Below, one piece after another: positions 43,620 through 52,711 of a stretch of DNA of 64,000 bases. The stretch's first letter is position 1; each line of letters starts with the position of its first letter. The DNA is from Candidatus Defluviibacterium haderslevense (lineage in GTDB: Bacteria; Bacteroidota; Bacteroidia; Chitinophagales; Saprospiraceae): assembly GCA_016712225.1 (NCBI GenBank), contig JADJRL010000003.1:1935501-1999500 (forward strand), written 5' to 3'. The translations under genes and the position numbers were made by a program. Under the pieces are notes generated by a model. It saw nothing but the letters and a program-made list of their open reading frames with translations, was not told where the DNA came from and did no database searches.

Positions 43620-45173
43620 ATGGCCATATCAGGAGAAGATTCATTTAAGAAATTAATAAGCCATTGCAAGGAATATGGTTTTATTTATCCTTCATCAGAA
43701 ATTTATGATGGCCTTAGTGCAGTATATGATTATGGTCCAAACGGTATTGAACTTAAAAATAATATTAAGACCTATTGGTGGAAAAGCATGGTGCAAATGC
43801 ACGAAAATATTGTAGGTCTGGATTCAGCAATTTTCATGCACCCAAAAACATGGAAAGCATCAGGACATGTAGATGCATTTAATGATCCTTTAGTTGATAA
43901 CAAAGATTCTAAAAAGCGCTTTAGGGCAGATACTTTGATAGAAGATGCTATTGCAAAAATCGAAGCAAAAGCTGAAAAAGAAGTTGAAAAAGCCAAAGCT
44001 CGCTTTGGTGAATCATTCGATGAAAAACTTTATAGAGAAACCAACCCAAGAGTTGTTGAATATCTACAAAAAAGTCAATCGTACACTAATCGTTTGACTG
44101 AAGCTATGACGAAAAATGATATGATTGAATTAAAAAATATCATTGATGATTTAGAAATTGTAGATCCAGATTCCGGTTCAAAAAATTGGACTGAAGTTCG
44201 GCAATTTAATCTAATGTTTTATACCCAATTGGGAAATATTGCGGGAGAAGAAGGAAAGTTGTATCTCAGACCTGAAACAGCACAAGGTATTTTTGTTAAT
44301 TTTCTAAATGTTCAAAAAACAACGAGACAAAAAATTCCGTTTGGAATTGCACAAATTGGAAAAGCATTTCGAAATGAAATTGTAGCCCGACAATTTATTT
44401 TTAGAATGCGTGAATTCGAACAAATGGAAATGCAATTTTTTGTCAAACCAGGTGAAGAAATGCAATGGTATGAATACTGGAAGGAAACCAGATTAAAGTG
44501 GCATAAATCCTTAGGCACTCCATCTGCCAAATTAAAATTTCATAATCATGAGAATTTGGCACATTATGCTAATGCTGCTGTTGATATTCAATATGATTTT
44601 CCATTTGGTTTTAAAGAATTAGAAGGAATTCATTCTCGAACGAATTTTGATTTGACAAGTCATCAGGAATTATCAGGAAAAAAATTACAATATTTTGATC
44701 CAGAAATGAATGAAAATTATGTGCCTTTTGTTGTTGAGACTTCCATTGGTTGTGATCGCATGTTTTTAGCTTTAATGAGTCAAGCATTCACAGAAGAAAA
44801 TGTTCCTGATGCAGATGGTCAAGAGTCACAACGAATAGTTTTAAAATTACACCCTGCAATTGCACCCATTAAATGTGCCGTTTTACCTTTAGTTAAGAAT
44901 AAACCGGAATTGGTAGAGCAAGCTAAACAAATTTTTAATGATTTGAAATTTAATTTTCAATGTCAGTATGATGATAAAGATGCAATAGGTAGACGTTATC
45001 GCAGACAAGATGCTATAGGAACACCTTTTTGTGTAACAGTAGATTTTGAAACAATGTCAGATCACTCTGTTACTATTAGAGAGAGAGACAGCCTATTGCA
45101 GGAACGTGTGCTCATTAAGGATCTTGCAAATTTAATTTCAAATAAAATAGCTTGGCAAAATTTATTTAAGTAA
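43620..45173 (+). CDS. glyS: Glycyl-tRNA synthetase (homodimeric, class II)
   Basis: 517 residues, the dimeric alpha2 type found in Bacteroidota. Motif 2 and 3 context is clear: LRPETAQGIFVNF (about 222-234), QIGKAFRNEI (about 246-255), MREFEQMEMQFF, and the anticodon-binding C-terminal domain (APIKCAVLPLVKNKPEL). An insertion of helical, Glu/Lys-rich residues (about 105-180) is normal for this type. It follows gyrB by 57 bp. Confidence 0.97.
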   Translation: MAISGEDSFKKLISHCKEYGFIYPSSEIYDGLSAVYDYGPNGIELKNNIKTYWWKSMVQMHENIVGLDSAIFMHPKTWKASGHVDAFNDPLVDNKDSKKRFRADTLIEDAIAKIEAKAEKEVEKAKARFGESFDEKLYRETNPRVVEYLQKSQSYTNRLTEAMTKNDMIELKNIIDDLEIVDPDSGSKNWTEVRQFNLMFYTQLGNIAGEEGKLYLRPETAQGIFVNFLNVQKTTRQKIPFGIAQIGKAFRNEIVARQFIFRMREFEQMEMQFFVKPGEEMQWYEYWKETRLKWHKSLGTPSAKLKFHNHENLAHYANAAVDIQYDFPFGFKELEGIHSRTNFDLTSHQELSGKKLQYFDPEMNENYVPFVVETSIGCDRMFLALMSQAFTEENVPDADGQESQRIVLKLHPAIAPIKCAVLPLVKNKPELVEQAKQIFNDLKFNFQCQYDDKDAIGRRYRRQDAIGTPFCVTVDFETMSDHSVTIRERDSLLQERVLIKDLANLISNKIAWQNLFK

Positions 45174-45181
45174 TTTTTTTT

Positions 45182-45538
45182 TTAAAACCAAGCATCTTTA
45201 AAGTGCTTAATTTGAAGTTCCTGATTTTTTAATATTAGAATTGAAATAATATCAAATCGAATTTCCCAATCATACTTGATCAAATTCATATATTGTGAGG
45301 CAGCATCGGAAAGTAAATGTTCCTTTCTTTCATTAATAAAATCTTCTGGTTCACCGTAGTAATTGTAAGATCTTGTTTTTACTTCTACAAAAACCAGGAT
45401 GTCATGATCCTTTGCAATAATGTCTATTTCAGCTCTGCTAAAACGCCAATTTCGTTCTAGAATGTTATATCCCAATTGCTCTAGAAATACTACAGCAGCA
45501 TCTTCACCGATTTGACCAATTTCTTTATTTGACTTCAA
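45182..45538 (-). CDS. YraN/UPF0102 family nuclease-like protein
   Basis: 118 residues. The core GEDAAVVFLEQLGYNILERN then RAEIDIIAKDHDILVFVEVKTR is the PD-(D/E)XK-like UPF0102 family (D of EIDII, E and K of VEVKTR). The role is unclear in most bacteria. It converges on glyS and is divergent from the isomerase. Confidence 0.93.
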   Translation of the reverse strand: MKSNKEIGQIGEDAAVVFLEQLGYNILERNWRFSRAEIDIIAKDHDILVFVEVKTRSYNYYGEPEDFINERKEHLLSDAASQYMNLIKYDWEIRFDIISILILKNQELQIKHFKDAWF

Positions 45539-45578
45539 ATTCGTACTTTTGTTATAAATAATTCAAAGGTAATCGCTT

Positions 45579-46568
45579 ATGTTGGAAATGATCAAACGCT
45601 TTCCTGAACAAATTCTGGAAGCAATAAGAATAGCAAATGAATCACAGATAAGAAGTTTAAATATACCAATTACTGAAGTTTACGTAGCAGGAATGGGTGG
45701 ATCAGGAATTGGTGGAGATTTTGTGGCGAGTTTTTTTAGAAATCATTTGAAAGTTCCATATATCGTTAATAAAGGATATGATCCTCCTGCTTATATCGAT
45801 AAAGATTCTTTGGTTATTGTTTCCTCCTATTCCGGAAATACTGAAGAGACCCTATCATCATTAAATCAAATGATGTCAACTGGTGCCAGAATTATTTGTG
45901 TTGCTTCAGGTGGTAAAATCTTACAAATTGCAAAAGAAAATGACCTTGATTTTATTCAAGTAACTAGTGGATGGGCTTCTCCAAGAGCATGTCTAGGATA
46001 TTCAATTGTTGCTCAAATGTTTATACTTAAAAAATTAGGTTTGGTAACTTTAGATTTTGAATCTGAACTCCAATCAAGTGTCCAATTATTGAAAGATGAA
46101 ACCGAGAATATTCAAGAAAAAGCGCAGCATTTAGCTAATGCTTTATTTAACAAAACAGTTGTAATATATTGTAGCGATCGCATTGAACCCGTAGCATTAA
46201 GGTTTAGGCAACAAATTAATGAAAATTCAAAACGATTGTGTTGGCATAATGTCATCCCTGAAATGAATCATAATGAATTGGTTGGATGGCGCAAGAATGA
46301 TGAATCCTTAGCTGTACTTTTTCTAAGAAACCAAGACGATCGAAAACAAAACAAATTGAGGATGGACCTGACCAAAGATGTTGTTTCTCATTTTGCGGGT
46401 ACTACCATTGATTTGATATCTAAAGGAAATACTTTGATTGAAAAATGCCTCTATTTAGTACATCTACTGGATTATGTTAGTTTATATTTAGCAGAATTAA
46501 ATCAGGTTGATGTAGTTGAAGTTAAAGTTATAGATGCGTTTAAAGCACAATTGGATCTAAACAAATAA
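45579..46568 (+). CDS. Bifunctional phosphoglucose/phosphomannose isomerase
   Basis: 329 residues with two SIS domains: GMGGSGIGGDFVASFF (about 38-53) and SSYSGNTEETL (about 86-96) in the first, then EMNHNELVGW (about 230-239) which carries the catalytic His/Glu of this family. Enzymes of this type interconvert fructose 6-phosphate with glucose 6-phosphate and mannose 6-phosphate. Confidence 0.92.
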   Translation: MLEMIKRFPEQILEAIRIANESQIRSLNIPITEVYVAGMGGSGIGGDFVASFFRNHLKVPYIVNKGYDPPAYIDKDSLVIVSSYSGNTEETLSSLNQMMSTGARIICVASGGKILQIAKENDLDFIQVTSGWASPRACLGYSIVAQMFILKKLGLVTLDFESELQSSVQLLKDETENIQEKAQHLANALFNKTVVIYCSDRIEPVALRFRQQINENSKRLCWHNVIPEMNHNELVGWRKNDESLAVLFLRNQDDRKQNKLRMDLTKDVVSHFAGTTIDLISKGNTLIEKCLYLVHLLDYVSLYLAELNQVDVVEVKVIDAFKAQLDLNK

Positions 46569-46569
46569 T

Positions 46570-46770
46570 TTATTTGTGTTTCATTTTCTTTTGCATTTTT
46601 TTATCAAAAAGTCCTGATTGAGGCTTTCCTTTGGGATTACCGTGTTTGTCCAATTTGACATGAGTATCTTCTGCAGGACATCCTGTCCCTCTGTGGCATG
46701 AGATGATACATAAGGCAAAAAAGATGAATACAAATAATTGATAATAGTATGAGTGCAGTTTTCTTTCCAT
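46570..46770 (-). CDS. Small lipoprotein
   Basis: 66 residues. A signal segment with lipobox (FIFFALCIISC, Cys25) is followed by a short, basic tail with GTGCPAEDTHVKLDKHGNPK and ending KKMQKKMKHK. Small proteins with a C-P-A-x motif after the lipobox occur in Bacteroidota, though I cannot give a function. It converges with the isomerase gene two bases away. Confidence 0.7.
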   Translation of the reverse strand: MERKLHSYYYQLFVFIFFALCIISCHRGTGCPAEDTHVKLDKHGNPKGKPQSGLFDKKMQKKMKHK

Positions 46771-46892
46771 TTTATGGGCAATTTATTGATAATCAACGTT
46801 AAAAGTTACGATTTTATTACTATCTTCATAAGAAATGTGTTCAAAAGACCTATGTATGTTGATGTTTCAGATATAATTTATTTGTAAATATG

Positions 46893-46924
46893 TTTGTATA
46901 ATTAAAATAGATCATATATTTTTG
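46893..46924 (+). promoter_or_regulatory. Promoter of the HU gene
   Basis: TTTG (46893-46896), 20 bp, then TATTTTTG (46917-46924): a full match to the Bacteroidota consensus TTTG-N19-21-TAnnTTTG. The ATG is 35 bp after the -7 box. Confidence 0.75.
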
Positions 46925-46958
46925 TGATATCATTTAAAAAATAAAAAATTCATAAAAC

Positions 46959-47231
46959 ATGAACAAAGGAGATTTGATCGCTAATGTAGCAAAAGCTGCA
47001 GATGTAACCAAAGCACAAGCAGCAGCTGCTGTAGACTCAGTATTAGAGTCAATCGAGAAAAGCCTTAAGAAAGGAGATAGAGTTACCTTAGTTGGTTTTG
47101 GTACTTTTGCTGTTTCTGTAAGAAAAGCAAGAGAAGGTCGTAACCCAGCAACCGGAAAAACTATTAAAATTCCTAAGAAAAAAGTGGTTCGATTTAAAGC
47201 AGGAAAAGGTCTTTCTGAAAAATTAAACTAG
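46959..47231 (+). CDS. HU family DNA-binding protein
   Basis: 90 residues, canonical length. The family signature VTLVGFGTFAVSVRKAREGR and NPATGKTIKIPKK (the minor-groove-binding beta arm) is present. It bends and compacts DNA in the nucleoid. It has its own promoter and terminator. Confidence 0.97.
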   Translation: MNKGDLIANVAKAADVTKAQAAAAVDSVLESIEKSLKKGDRVTLVGFGTFAVSVRKAREGRNPATGKTIKIPKKKVVRFKAGKGLSEKLN

Positions 47232-47248
47232 TAAACCACAAAAAATTT

Positions 47249-47283
47249 AAAAGCTCTGCTCCATATGGTTCAGAGCTTTTTTC
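47249..47283 (+). terminator. Intrinsic terminator after the HU gene
   Basis: aaaagctctg / cagagctttt form a 10-bp stem around ctccatatggtt, followed by T-rich sequence, 17 bp after the stop. Confidence 0.9.
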
Positions 47284-47689
47284 TTTTAAGTTAAATTTGA
47301 AATTAACTGATTGTTAAGGAATTATATTCATTTTTATGGAAAAATGGAATTAGAGAGTAAACACTTTCAGGCATAGTTTTCAAATTCTATAGGTTTATTT
47401 TAAAATAAGTACAAGGTTTAGAATAAAGATTAATAGTCTTTATTTTATCTCTAATTGTGACCATTCTTCTATTCTATACGAATGAAATTCTGGATGCGAT
47501 ATTATGATTACAGGATTTAGAATAGTGATTTTTTGACCTTCTCATTTTAAAAAGTATGAAAAAATCAAATAATCCTATTTTACCAAATTTATTTGATAAA
47601 GAAACGTTAAATAATCTTAAAGTCATAATAAACATTCATCAATATCCTTATTTTATGGTTATTTTTGACCTCTTATAAAACAAAACAAT
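47284..47689. other. Intergenic region before the parvulin operon
   Basis: About 400 bp with no convincing gene. It ends with a TATTTTTG -7-like box (47660-47667) 22 bp before the foldase ATG. A 40-codon frame (47556-47678) overlaps this box and is probably accidental. Confidence 0.5.
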
Positions 47690-49657
47690 ATGAAATTTTC
47701 AACGAAGCTATTTGTAATTTTTTTAAGTATTTCAAGCAACTTATTTGCTCAGAAAAGTGATCCAGTTCTGTTTTCTGTAGCTGGAAATCCAGTAAAAGTG
47801 TCAGAATTTGATTATATATATAATAAAAATAATGGTAAGGATGCAAATTATAGTAGGCAATCTTTGGAAGATTACCTCAATTTATATACCCGGTTTAAAC
47901 TTAAAGTCCAAGCTGCAAGAGACATGAAGCTGGATACTATACCTTCATTAATTAAAGAATTAGAAGGCTATAGGCAGCAATTAACTACAAATTATCTAAA
48001 TGATAAGGAAGTTACCGACAAATTGGCAAATGAAGTTTATGAACGTCAGAAAAAAGATCTAGAAGTTTTTCATATACTTTTTAGTCTTAGTCAAAATGCG
48101 TTACCAGCAGATACTTTAAAAACATTTAACCTAGCAATGGAAGCTTACAAAGCACTTTTGGATGGTTCAAGTTTTGAAGCCACAGCCCGCAAATATTCTA
48201 ATGATCTATCTTCAGCACCTAAAGGAGGTAGATTAGGTTGGTTTACAGCCATGATGCCAGATGGGTTTTATGCTTTGGAAAATGCTATTTATTCTTTAGA
48301 GAAGGGAAAATTTTCGAGACCTATTAGAACCAGATTGGGCTACCATATCGTAAAAGTGAATAATATCCGCCCAGCTAGAAGGCGTATGGAAGCAGCGCAT
48401 ATTTTAATTAAAAAGGCTCAAAAAGGGAGTCCTGATGTATTTGCTCAAATGAAGGCCGATAGTATTTATAAATTGATCAAAAAAGGATCCAGTTTTGAAG
48501 AATTAGCCAGAACCACTAGTGACGATAAGACAACCATGTTAATTGGTGGTAATGTTGGTTTTTTTGGAATTAATCAATATGAATCAAGTTTTGAAGATGC
48601 AGCTTTTAACCTTGCAAAAGATGGCGATATTGCCCCACCAGTTGAAACAAATATTGGATGGCATATTATCAAACGATTGAGACATGAAGATGAATTGCCA
48701 TATGATCGGGCAAAACGTAAAATCCAAGCAGATATAACTAGAGATAGTCGTTTCGCACAAGCACAAGGTAGCTTGATTGAAAAGATTAAAATTGAATCTA
48801 ATTTTAAAGAAAATTCACAGGCACTGGATCATTTCGCAAATCAAATGGATACCAATTTCTTTACTTATAAGTGGAAAGCTCCAGAAAATTTAGTAAAAGA
48901 AAATATAGCTACGTTAGGAGTTAATACCCTAACTTCTGAAGATTTTTCTGATTATGTTAAATCTAATACCAGACAAAGACTTCAAAATTCAGAATCAAAA
49001 AATATTAGAATTACCATCCAAACTATGTTTGACGATTTTATTGCACAGAAATGTTTACAATATGAGGAAGGCAGATTAGAAGAAAAATATCCTGACTTTA
49101 AAGCATTAATGCGTGAATATCGTGAGGGTATATTACTTTTTGAAGCCACTAAAAATGTGGTTTGGGATAGAGCATCTGAAGATACGACCGGACTTAAAGC
49201 TTTTTATGAAAAAAATAAAAATAATTATAAGTGGGATGAAAGAGCAGTTATATATACTGTTTCTATAGATACTTCAAATGTTAAACTTGCGACTAAAATT
49301 TATAATTATATACAAAAGAAAGATTTGGATAAGGCAATTGCCAAATTTGATAAAAAGAAAGATTTTATCTCTTATCAGAAGACGGTGAACGAGAAAAAAA
49401 ATACAGATAGTTACGCAGGTTTAAAATTTGAAAAAGGCTTTGTAAGTGCATTGGTTAAAGAAGAAAATTCAAATATATTTACCTTTAAAAAAGTAGATCA
49501 GATTTTAGGAGTAGGAAATAAATCTTTAGATGATGCTAGAGGTTATATAATAGCAGATTATCAGGATTACTTAGAATCCTTATGGATTGATGAATTAAAA
49601 CAAAAATATCCGGTTCAAATCAATACAGAAGAATTAAACAAAATGGTTCGTAAATAA
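47690..49657 (+). CDS. Periplasmic parvulin-type peptidyl-prolyl isomerase (two PpiC domains)
   Basis: 655 residues with a signal peptide (KLFVIFLSISSNLFAQ). Two parvulin (rotamase) domains are visible, about 125-225 (FEATARKYSNDLSSAPKGGR ... GYHIVKV) and about 235-350 (AAHILIKKA ... FEELARTTSDD ... GWHIIKR). The C-terminal half is unassigned. It is the first gene of a three-gene set of envelope folding factors. It acts on outer-membrane and exported proteins. Confidence 0.93.
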   Translation: MKFSTKLFVIFLSISSNLFAQKSDPVLFSVAGNPVKVSEFDYIYNKNNGKDANYSRQSLEDYLNLYTRFKLKVQAARDMKLDTIPSLIKELEGYRQQLTTNYLNDKEVTDKLANEVYERQKKDLEVFHILFSLSQNALPADTLKTFNLAMEAYKALLDGSSFEATARKYSNDLSSAPKGGRLGWFTAMMPDGFYALENAIYSLEKGKFSRPIRTRLGYHIVKVNNIRPARRRMEAAHILIKKAQKGSPDVFAQMKADSIYKLIKKGSSFEELARTTSDDKTTMLIGGNVGFFGINQYESSFEDAAFNLAKDGDIAPPVETNIGWHIIKRLRHEDELPYDRAKRKIQADITRDSRFAQAQGSLIEKIKIESNFKENSQALDHFANQMDTNFFTYKWKAPENLVKENIATLGVNTLTSEDFSDYVKSNTRQRLQNSESKNIRITIQTMFDDFIAQKCLQYEEGRLEEKYPDFKALMREYREGILLFEATKNVVWDRASEDTTGLKAFYEKNKNNYKWDERAVIYTVSIDTSNVKLATKIYNYIQKKDLDKAIAKFDKKKDFISYQKTVNEKKNTDSYAGLKFEKGFVSALVKEENSNIFTFKKVDQILGVGNKSLDDARGYIIADYQDYLESLWIDELKQKYPVQINTEELNKMVRK

Positions 49658-49662
49658 AAGTT

Positions 49663-50523
49663 ATGTATGGAAGGTCATGTTTTTTGTATTTAATAATAAG
49701 CACTTGGGTCTTATTATTATGTTCATGCAAAGAAACAGAACCTAAAAAAGTTACTGGAGATATTAAAGATCAACTTGTAGCAACATATAAATCTAATAAA
49801 TTATTCTATTCAGACATCGAACCAATGATATTCTCATTTACTTCAAGTGAGGATAGTGCCAATTTAGTTTCTGGTGCTATTGATCGCTGGACTAAGGAAG
49901 TTATTTTTTTGGAAGAAGCAAAGCGTGTTATAGATCAAAATGAAATATTAGATTTAGTTGAAGATTATAAAAATTCTTTGATTTTAGATCGCTTCGAAAA
50001 CAAGCTGATCAATGAGAAATTGGATACACTCATTTCTGATCAGGAATTATTAAAATATTATAATAGTAACAAAAGCGAGTATAAATTGGATGGTCCAATA
50101 ATTAGGATGCTTTTTGCAAAATTTTCAAAGCCTCAAAAGGAACAAAAAATGTTTGAGGATTTATGGAGCAATCCTACAAATTCTAATTTGTTGCAATTGC
50201 AAAAATTTTGCCAGAATAATGCTGAAATAAGTCTCTTGAAACCAGACAAATGGCAAAAATGGAATGACATTCAAAATAATTTTCCAGATCGGTTAATAAC
50301 CTTAAATACACTTTATAAAGGTATGAATAGGCAATTTGCTGATTTTAAATATGTATATTATACCAAAGTAATTGATATAGTACTTCCCAATCAGGATCCC
50401 CCACTTTCATTTGTAAAAGAACAAGCCCGAGAATCCATATTACATCAAAGAAAAATTAATTTAATTAATCAGTTTAAAATCCAGTTTTACGAAAATCAAT
50501 TGAAACAAAAAAATATTAAGTAA
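49663..50523 (+). CDS. Lipoprotein chaperone related to SurA/PpiC N-terminal region
   Basis: 286 residues. The N-terminus has a hydrophobic stretch and a lipobox-like LLLCSC (Cys20 or 22). The body resembles the helical N-terminal chaperone domain of SurA (RWTKEVIFLEEAKRVID, LILDRFENKLINEKL), but no rotamase catalytic signature is seen, so it probably acts as a holdase. It starts 5 bp after the first foldase and 48 bp before the next. Confidence 0.8.
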   Translation: MYGRSCFLYLIISTWVLLLCSCKETEPKKVTGDIKDQLVATYKSNKLFYSDIEPMIFSFTSSEDSANLVSGAIDRWTKEVIFLEEAKRVIDQNEILDLVEDYKNSLILDRFENKLINEKLDTLISDQELLKYYNSNKSEYKLDGPIIRMLFAKFSKPQKEQKMFEDLWSNPTNSNLLQLQKFCQNNAEISLLKPDKWQKWNDIQNNFPDRLITLNTLYKGMNRQFADFKYVYYTKVIDIVLPNQDPPLSFVKEQARESILHQRKINLINQFKIQFYENQLKQKNIK

Positions 50524-50571
50524 TTAGAATGCCGTTTTTACGTTCTATCATTAATAAGCCAATTTTTAAAT

Positions 50572-51945
50572 ATGAAATTACAGATAAATAAAATGAAGTT
50601 CAATATTTTGCTATTTTTTATATTAGGTATAAATATCAGTTTTAGTCAGGAAAGTAAAACCATTGATAAGATAATTGGTAAAATAGGAGGCGAAATTATT
50701 TTGTATTCCGATTGGAATGATCAGGTTTCTTATATAAAGGAAAAACAAACACAACTCTCAGATGAAGATCAATGCGCTATTTTGGAAAATATGTTTATCC
50801 AAAAATTCATGATACATCAGGCTAGATTAGATAGTGTGGAAGTCAAAGATGAAGAAATAGATCAGCAGTTGGAAGCAAGGATTGAACAGATACTTCAATA
50901 CATGGAAAATGATACCAAGAAATTTGAAGCTTATTATGGACAAACAGTAAATCAAGTTAGAGATAAGTTCCGTGATGACCTAATGAACCAAATGCTGTCA
51001 GAACGTTTACAACAAAAAGTAATTGGCGAAGTAACGATTACTCCTGATGAAACCGAATTATTTTTTAAAAGAATACCAAAGGATAGTTTACCTTATTTCA
51101 ATTCGGATGTTGAAATATCTGAAATTGTTTATAAACCTAAAGTAAATCCTATTGAAGTTCAAAAAGCAAAAGATAAATTATCTAAGTTACTAGTACGATT
51201 GAATCAAGGTGAAGATTTTGCAAAATTGGCTTCTACATATTCCGATGACTTAGGTTCAGCAAAAAACGGTGGGAACCTCGGTTGGATTAAGAGAGGTAAT
51301 TTGGTTCCGGAGTTTGAAGCTGTTGCTTTTAATTTAGAAAAAGATTCCATTTCTGGAATCGTTGAAACTGAATTTGGGTATCATGTAATTCAATTATTAG
51401 GACGAAGAGGCAATAATATTAATACAAGACATATTTTAATTAAACCTCAATATACTGATCATGATTATACATTAGCTGAAAAGTATCTTGACAGTATAAG
51501 AACAAAAATGCTTCATGATACTATGTCTTTTGAATCAGCAGTCAGAATTTTTAGTGATAAAAAAACAGAAAGTTATCATAATGGAGGTCAGGTTTTGAAT
51601 CCTAAAACAGGAAATTCATATTTTGAAGTAGCCGATTTAGAACCAGATATATATTTCGCCATTGATGCTTTGAAAGTTGGTGAATTATCGAAAGCAATAC
51701 CTTCAAAAGATCAAGAGGGTAAAACATATTATCGTATTTTTAAACTAAGATCCAGAACAGATCCACACAAAGCTAATTTGAAACAAGATTATTCCAAAAT
51801 CCAGGCAGCAGCGAAGGAAAATAAAAAAAATGAATATTTTAAAGAGTGGATTGATCGGAAATTACCTAAAGTATATATTGAAATCGACCCTATCATTAAA
51901 TCACAATGTCCAAACTTAAGTAATTGGGGGACAACCAATAATTGA
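50572..51945 (+). CDS. SurA-like peptidyl-prolyl isomerase
   Basis: 457 residues; signal peptide either from 50572 or, more naturally, from the ATG at 50593 (MKFNILLFFILGINISFSQ). SurA N-terminal chaperone domain (about 25-165) and two parvulin domains (about 175-275 with GNLGWIKRGNLVPEFEAVAF, and about 280-380) follow, as in SurA. It folds outer-membrane proteins. It ends the three-gene operon. Confidence 0.93.
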   Translation: MKLQINKMKFNILLFFILGINISFSQESKTIDKIIGKIGGEIILYSDWNDQVSYIKEKQTQLSDEDQCAILENMFIQKFMIHQARLDSVEVKDEEIDQQLEARIEQILQYMENDTKKFEAYYGQTVNQVRDKFRDDLMNQMLSERLQQKVIGEVTITPDETELFFKRIPKDSLPYFNSDVEISEIVYKPKVNPIEVQKAKDKLSKLLVRLNQGEDFAKLASTYSDDLGSAKNGGNLGWIKRGNLVPEFEAVAFNLEKDSISGIVETEFGYHVIQLLGRRGNNINTRHILIKPQYTDHDYTLAEKYLDSIRTKMLHDTMSFESAVRIFSDKKTESYHNGGQVLNPKTGNSYFEVADLEPDIYFAIDALKVGELSKAIPSKDQEGKTYYRIFKLRSRTDPHKANLKQDYSKIQAAAKENKKNEYFKEWIDRKLPKVYIEIDPIIKSQCPNLSNWGTTNN

Positions 51946-52267
51946 TCTGTCTGGAATTCAATTTCATTTGACTACATCATCATACTAAAAATTTGAATTT
52001 TGATTACCAAAATTCAAACTCCAGTGATAATTGGCGTATTTCAAAAATAGAAGTGAATAAGGTTAACATTTATTTGATCAAACTGCAATGACCTTTTTAT
52101 CCATCTATTTTAAGAAATCCAATTGACCGATTAGCGAGTAAAGAGTTGCTCATTTGTCCTAGGGATGGAGTATTTGTTTTTTCCTTATCAACTAAGGCAA
52201 TGCAGAATGTGTGAGATTTTTTATCCTAAGGAAAAATCTACAGAAACAGAAATGAGGTAGAAAAAAA

Positions 52268-52301
52268 GAGACCGGTTCATACCCCCCAGCGAACCGATCT
52301 C
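52268..52301 (+). ncRNA. Candidate structured element: GC-rich hairpin with C-rich loop
   Basis: gagaccggttc (52268-52278) pairs with gaaccgatctc (52291-52301) with one G-T or C-T-type mismatch. The loop ataccccccagc contains a run of six C. In an AT-rich intergenic this stands out. It could be a small RNA or a processed element; the strand is not known. Confidence 0.4.
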
Positions 52302-52649
52302 AGAAATTGTAGTACCTAATTTCTTGGATACAAATTGGATCACTCCAACAAATATTGTAATGCATAAACCTTGCCAATTTTTCAATATCTTAAGGTTTAA
52401 TAAATATGTGTGTCATATTTAAATCTATGATGGCATATAATTTATTGAATAATAATAATTTATATATTTATATTTTTTTCTAATAAATTTTATGTAATAT
52501 TTAATGTTTTCCAAATTTAGATTGATTTTATGATTAATTCAGTTGAATTGTCGAAATTCCAATGTTCAAAAAATTGGACATATTAAGTTTATAAAAAGCT
52601 TATGGATCATTTGAATCTTTGAAAATGTAATAAATGTTAAATGTTGAGC

Positions 52650-52681
52650 TTTGTATAAAGAAATGGATAACTTTATCTTTA
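52650..52681 (+). promoter_or_regulatory. Promoter of the IgGFc-binding-like surface protein
   Basis: TTTG (52650-52653), 20 bp, TATCTTTA (52674-52681): matches TTTG-N19-21-TAnnTTTG except for the last base. The ATG is 31 bp on. Confidence 0.65.
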
Positions 52682-52711
52682 TTTATAAATCATTAAGGAT
52701 CACAATTTAAA

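Larger units (their letters stand above)
51946..52711. other. Long non-coding region with two hairpins
   Basis: 766 bp without a gene. A perfect 11-bp stem tttgaattttg/caaaattcaaa (51992-52018, 5-nt loop) follows the foldase operon without a T tract, so it is a weak terminator candidate. A second, GC-rich hairpin is at 52268-52301. The last 60 bp hold the promoter of the next gene. Confidence 0.6.

Noticed and set aside
47556..47678. A 40-residue frame before the parvulin operon
   Set aside because: It overlaps the -7-like promoter box and has no recognisable features; likely chance.
51992..52018. Perfect 11-bp hairpin as a terminator of the parvulin operon
   Set aside because: The stem is AT-rich and no T tract follows, so it is left as a hairpin of uncertain role within the non-coding region.
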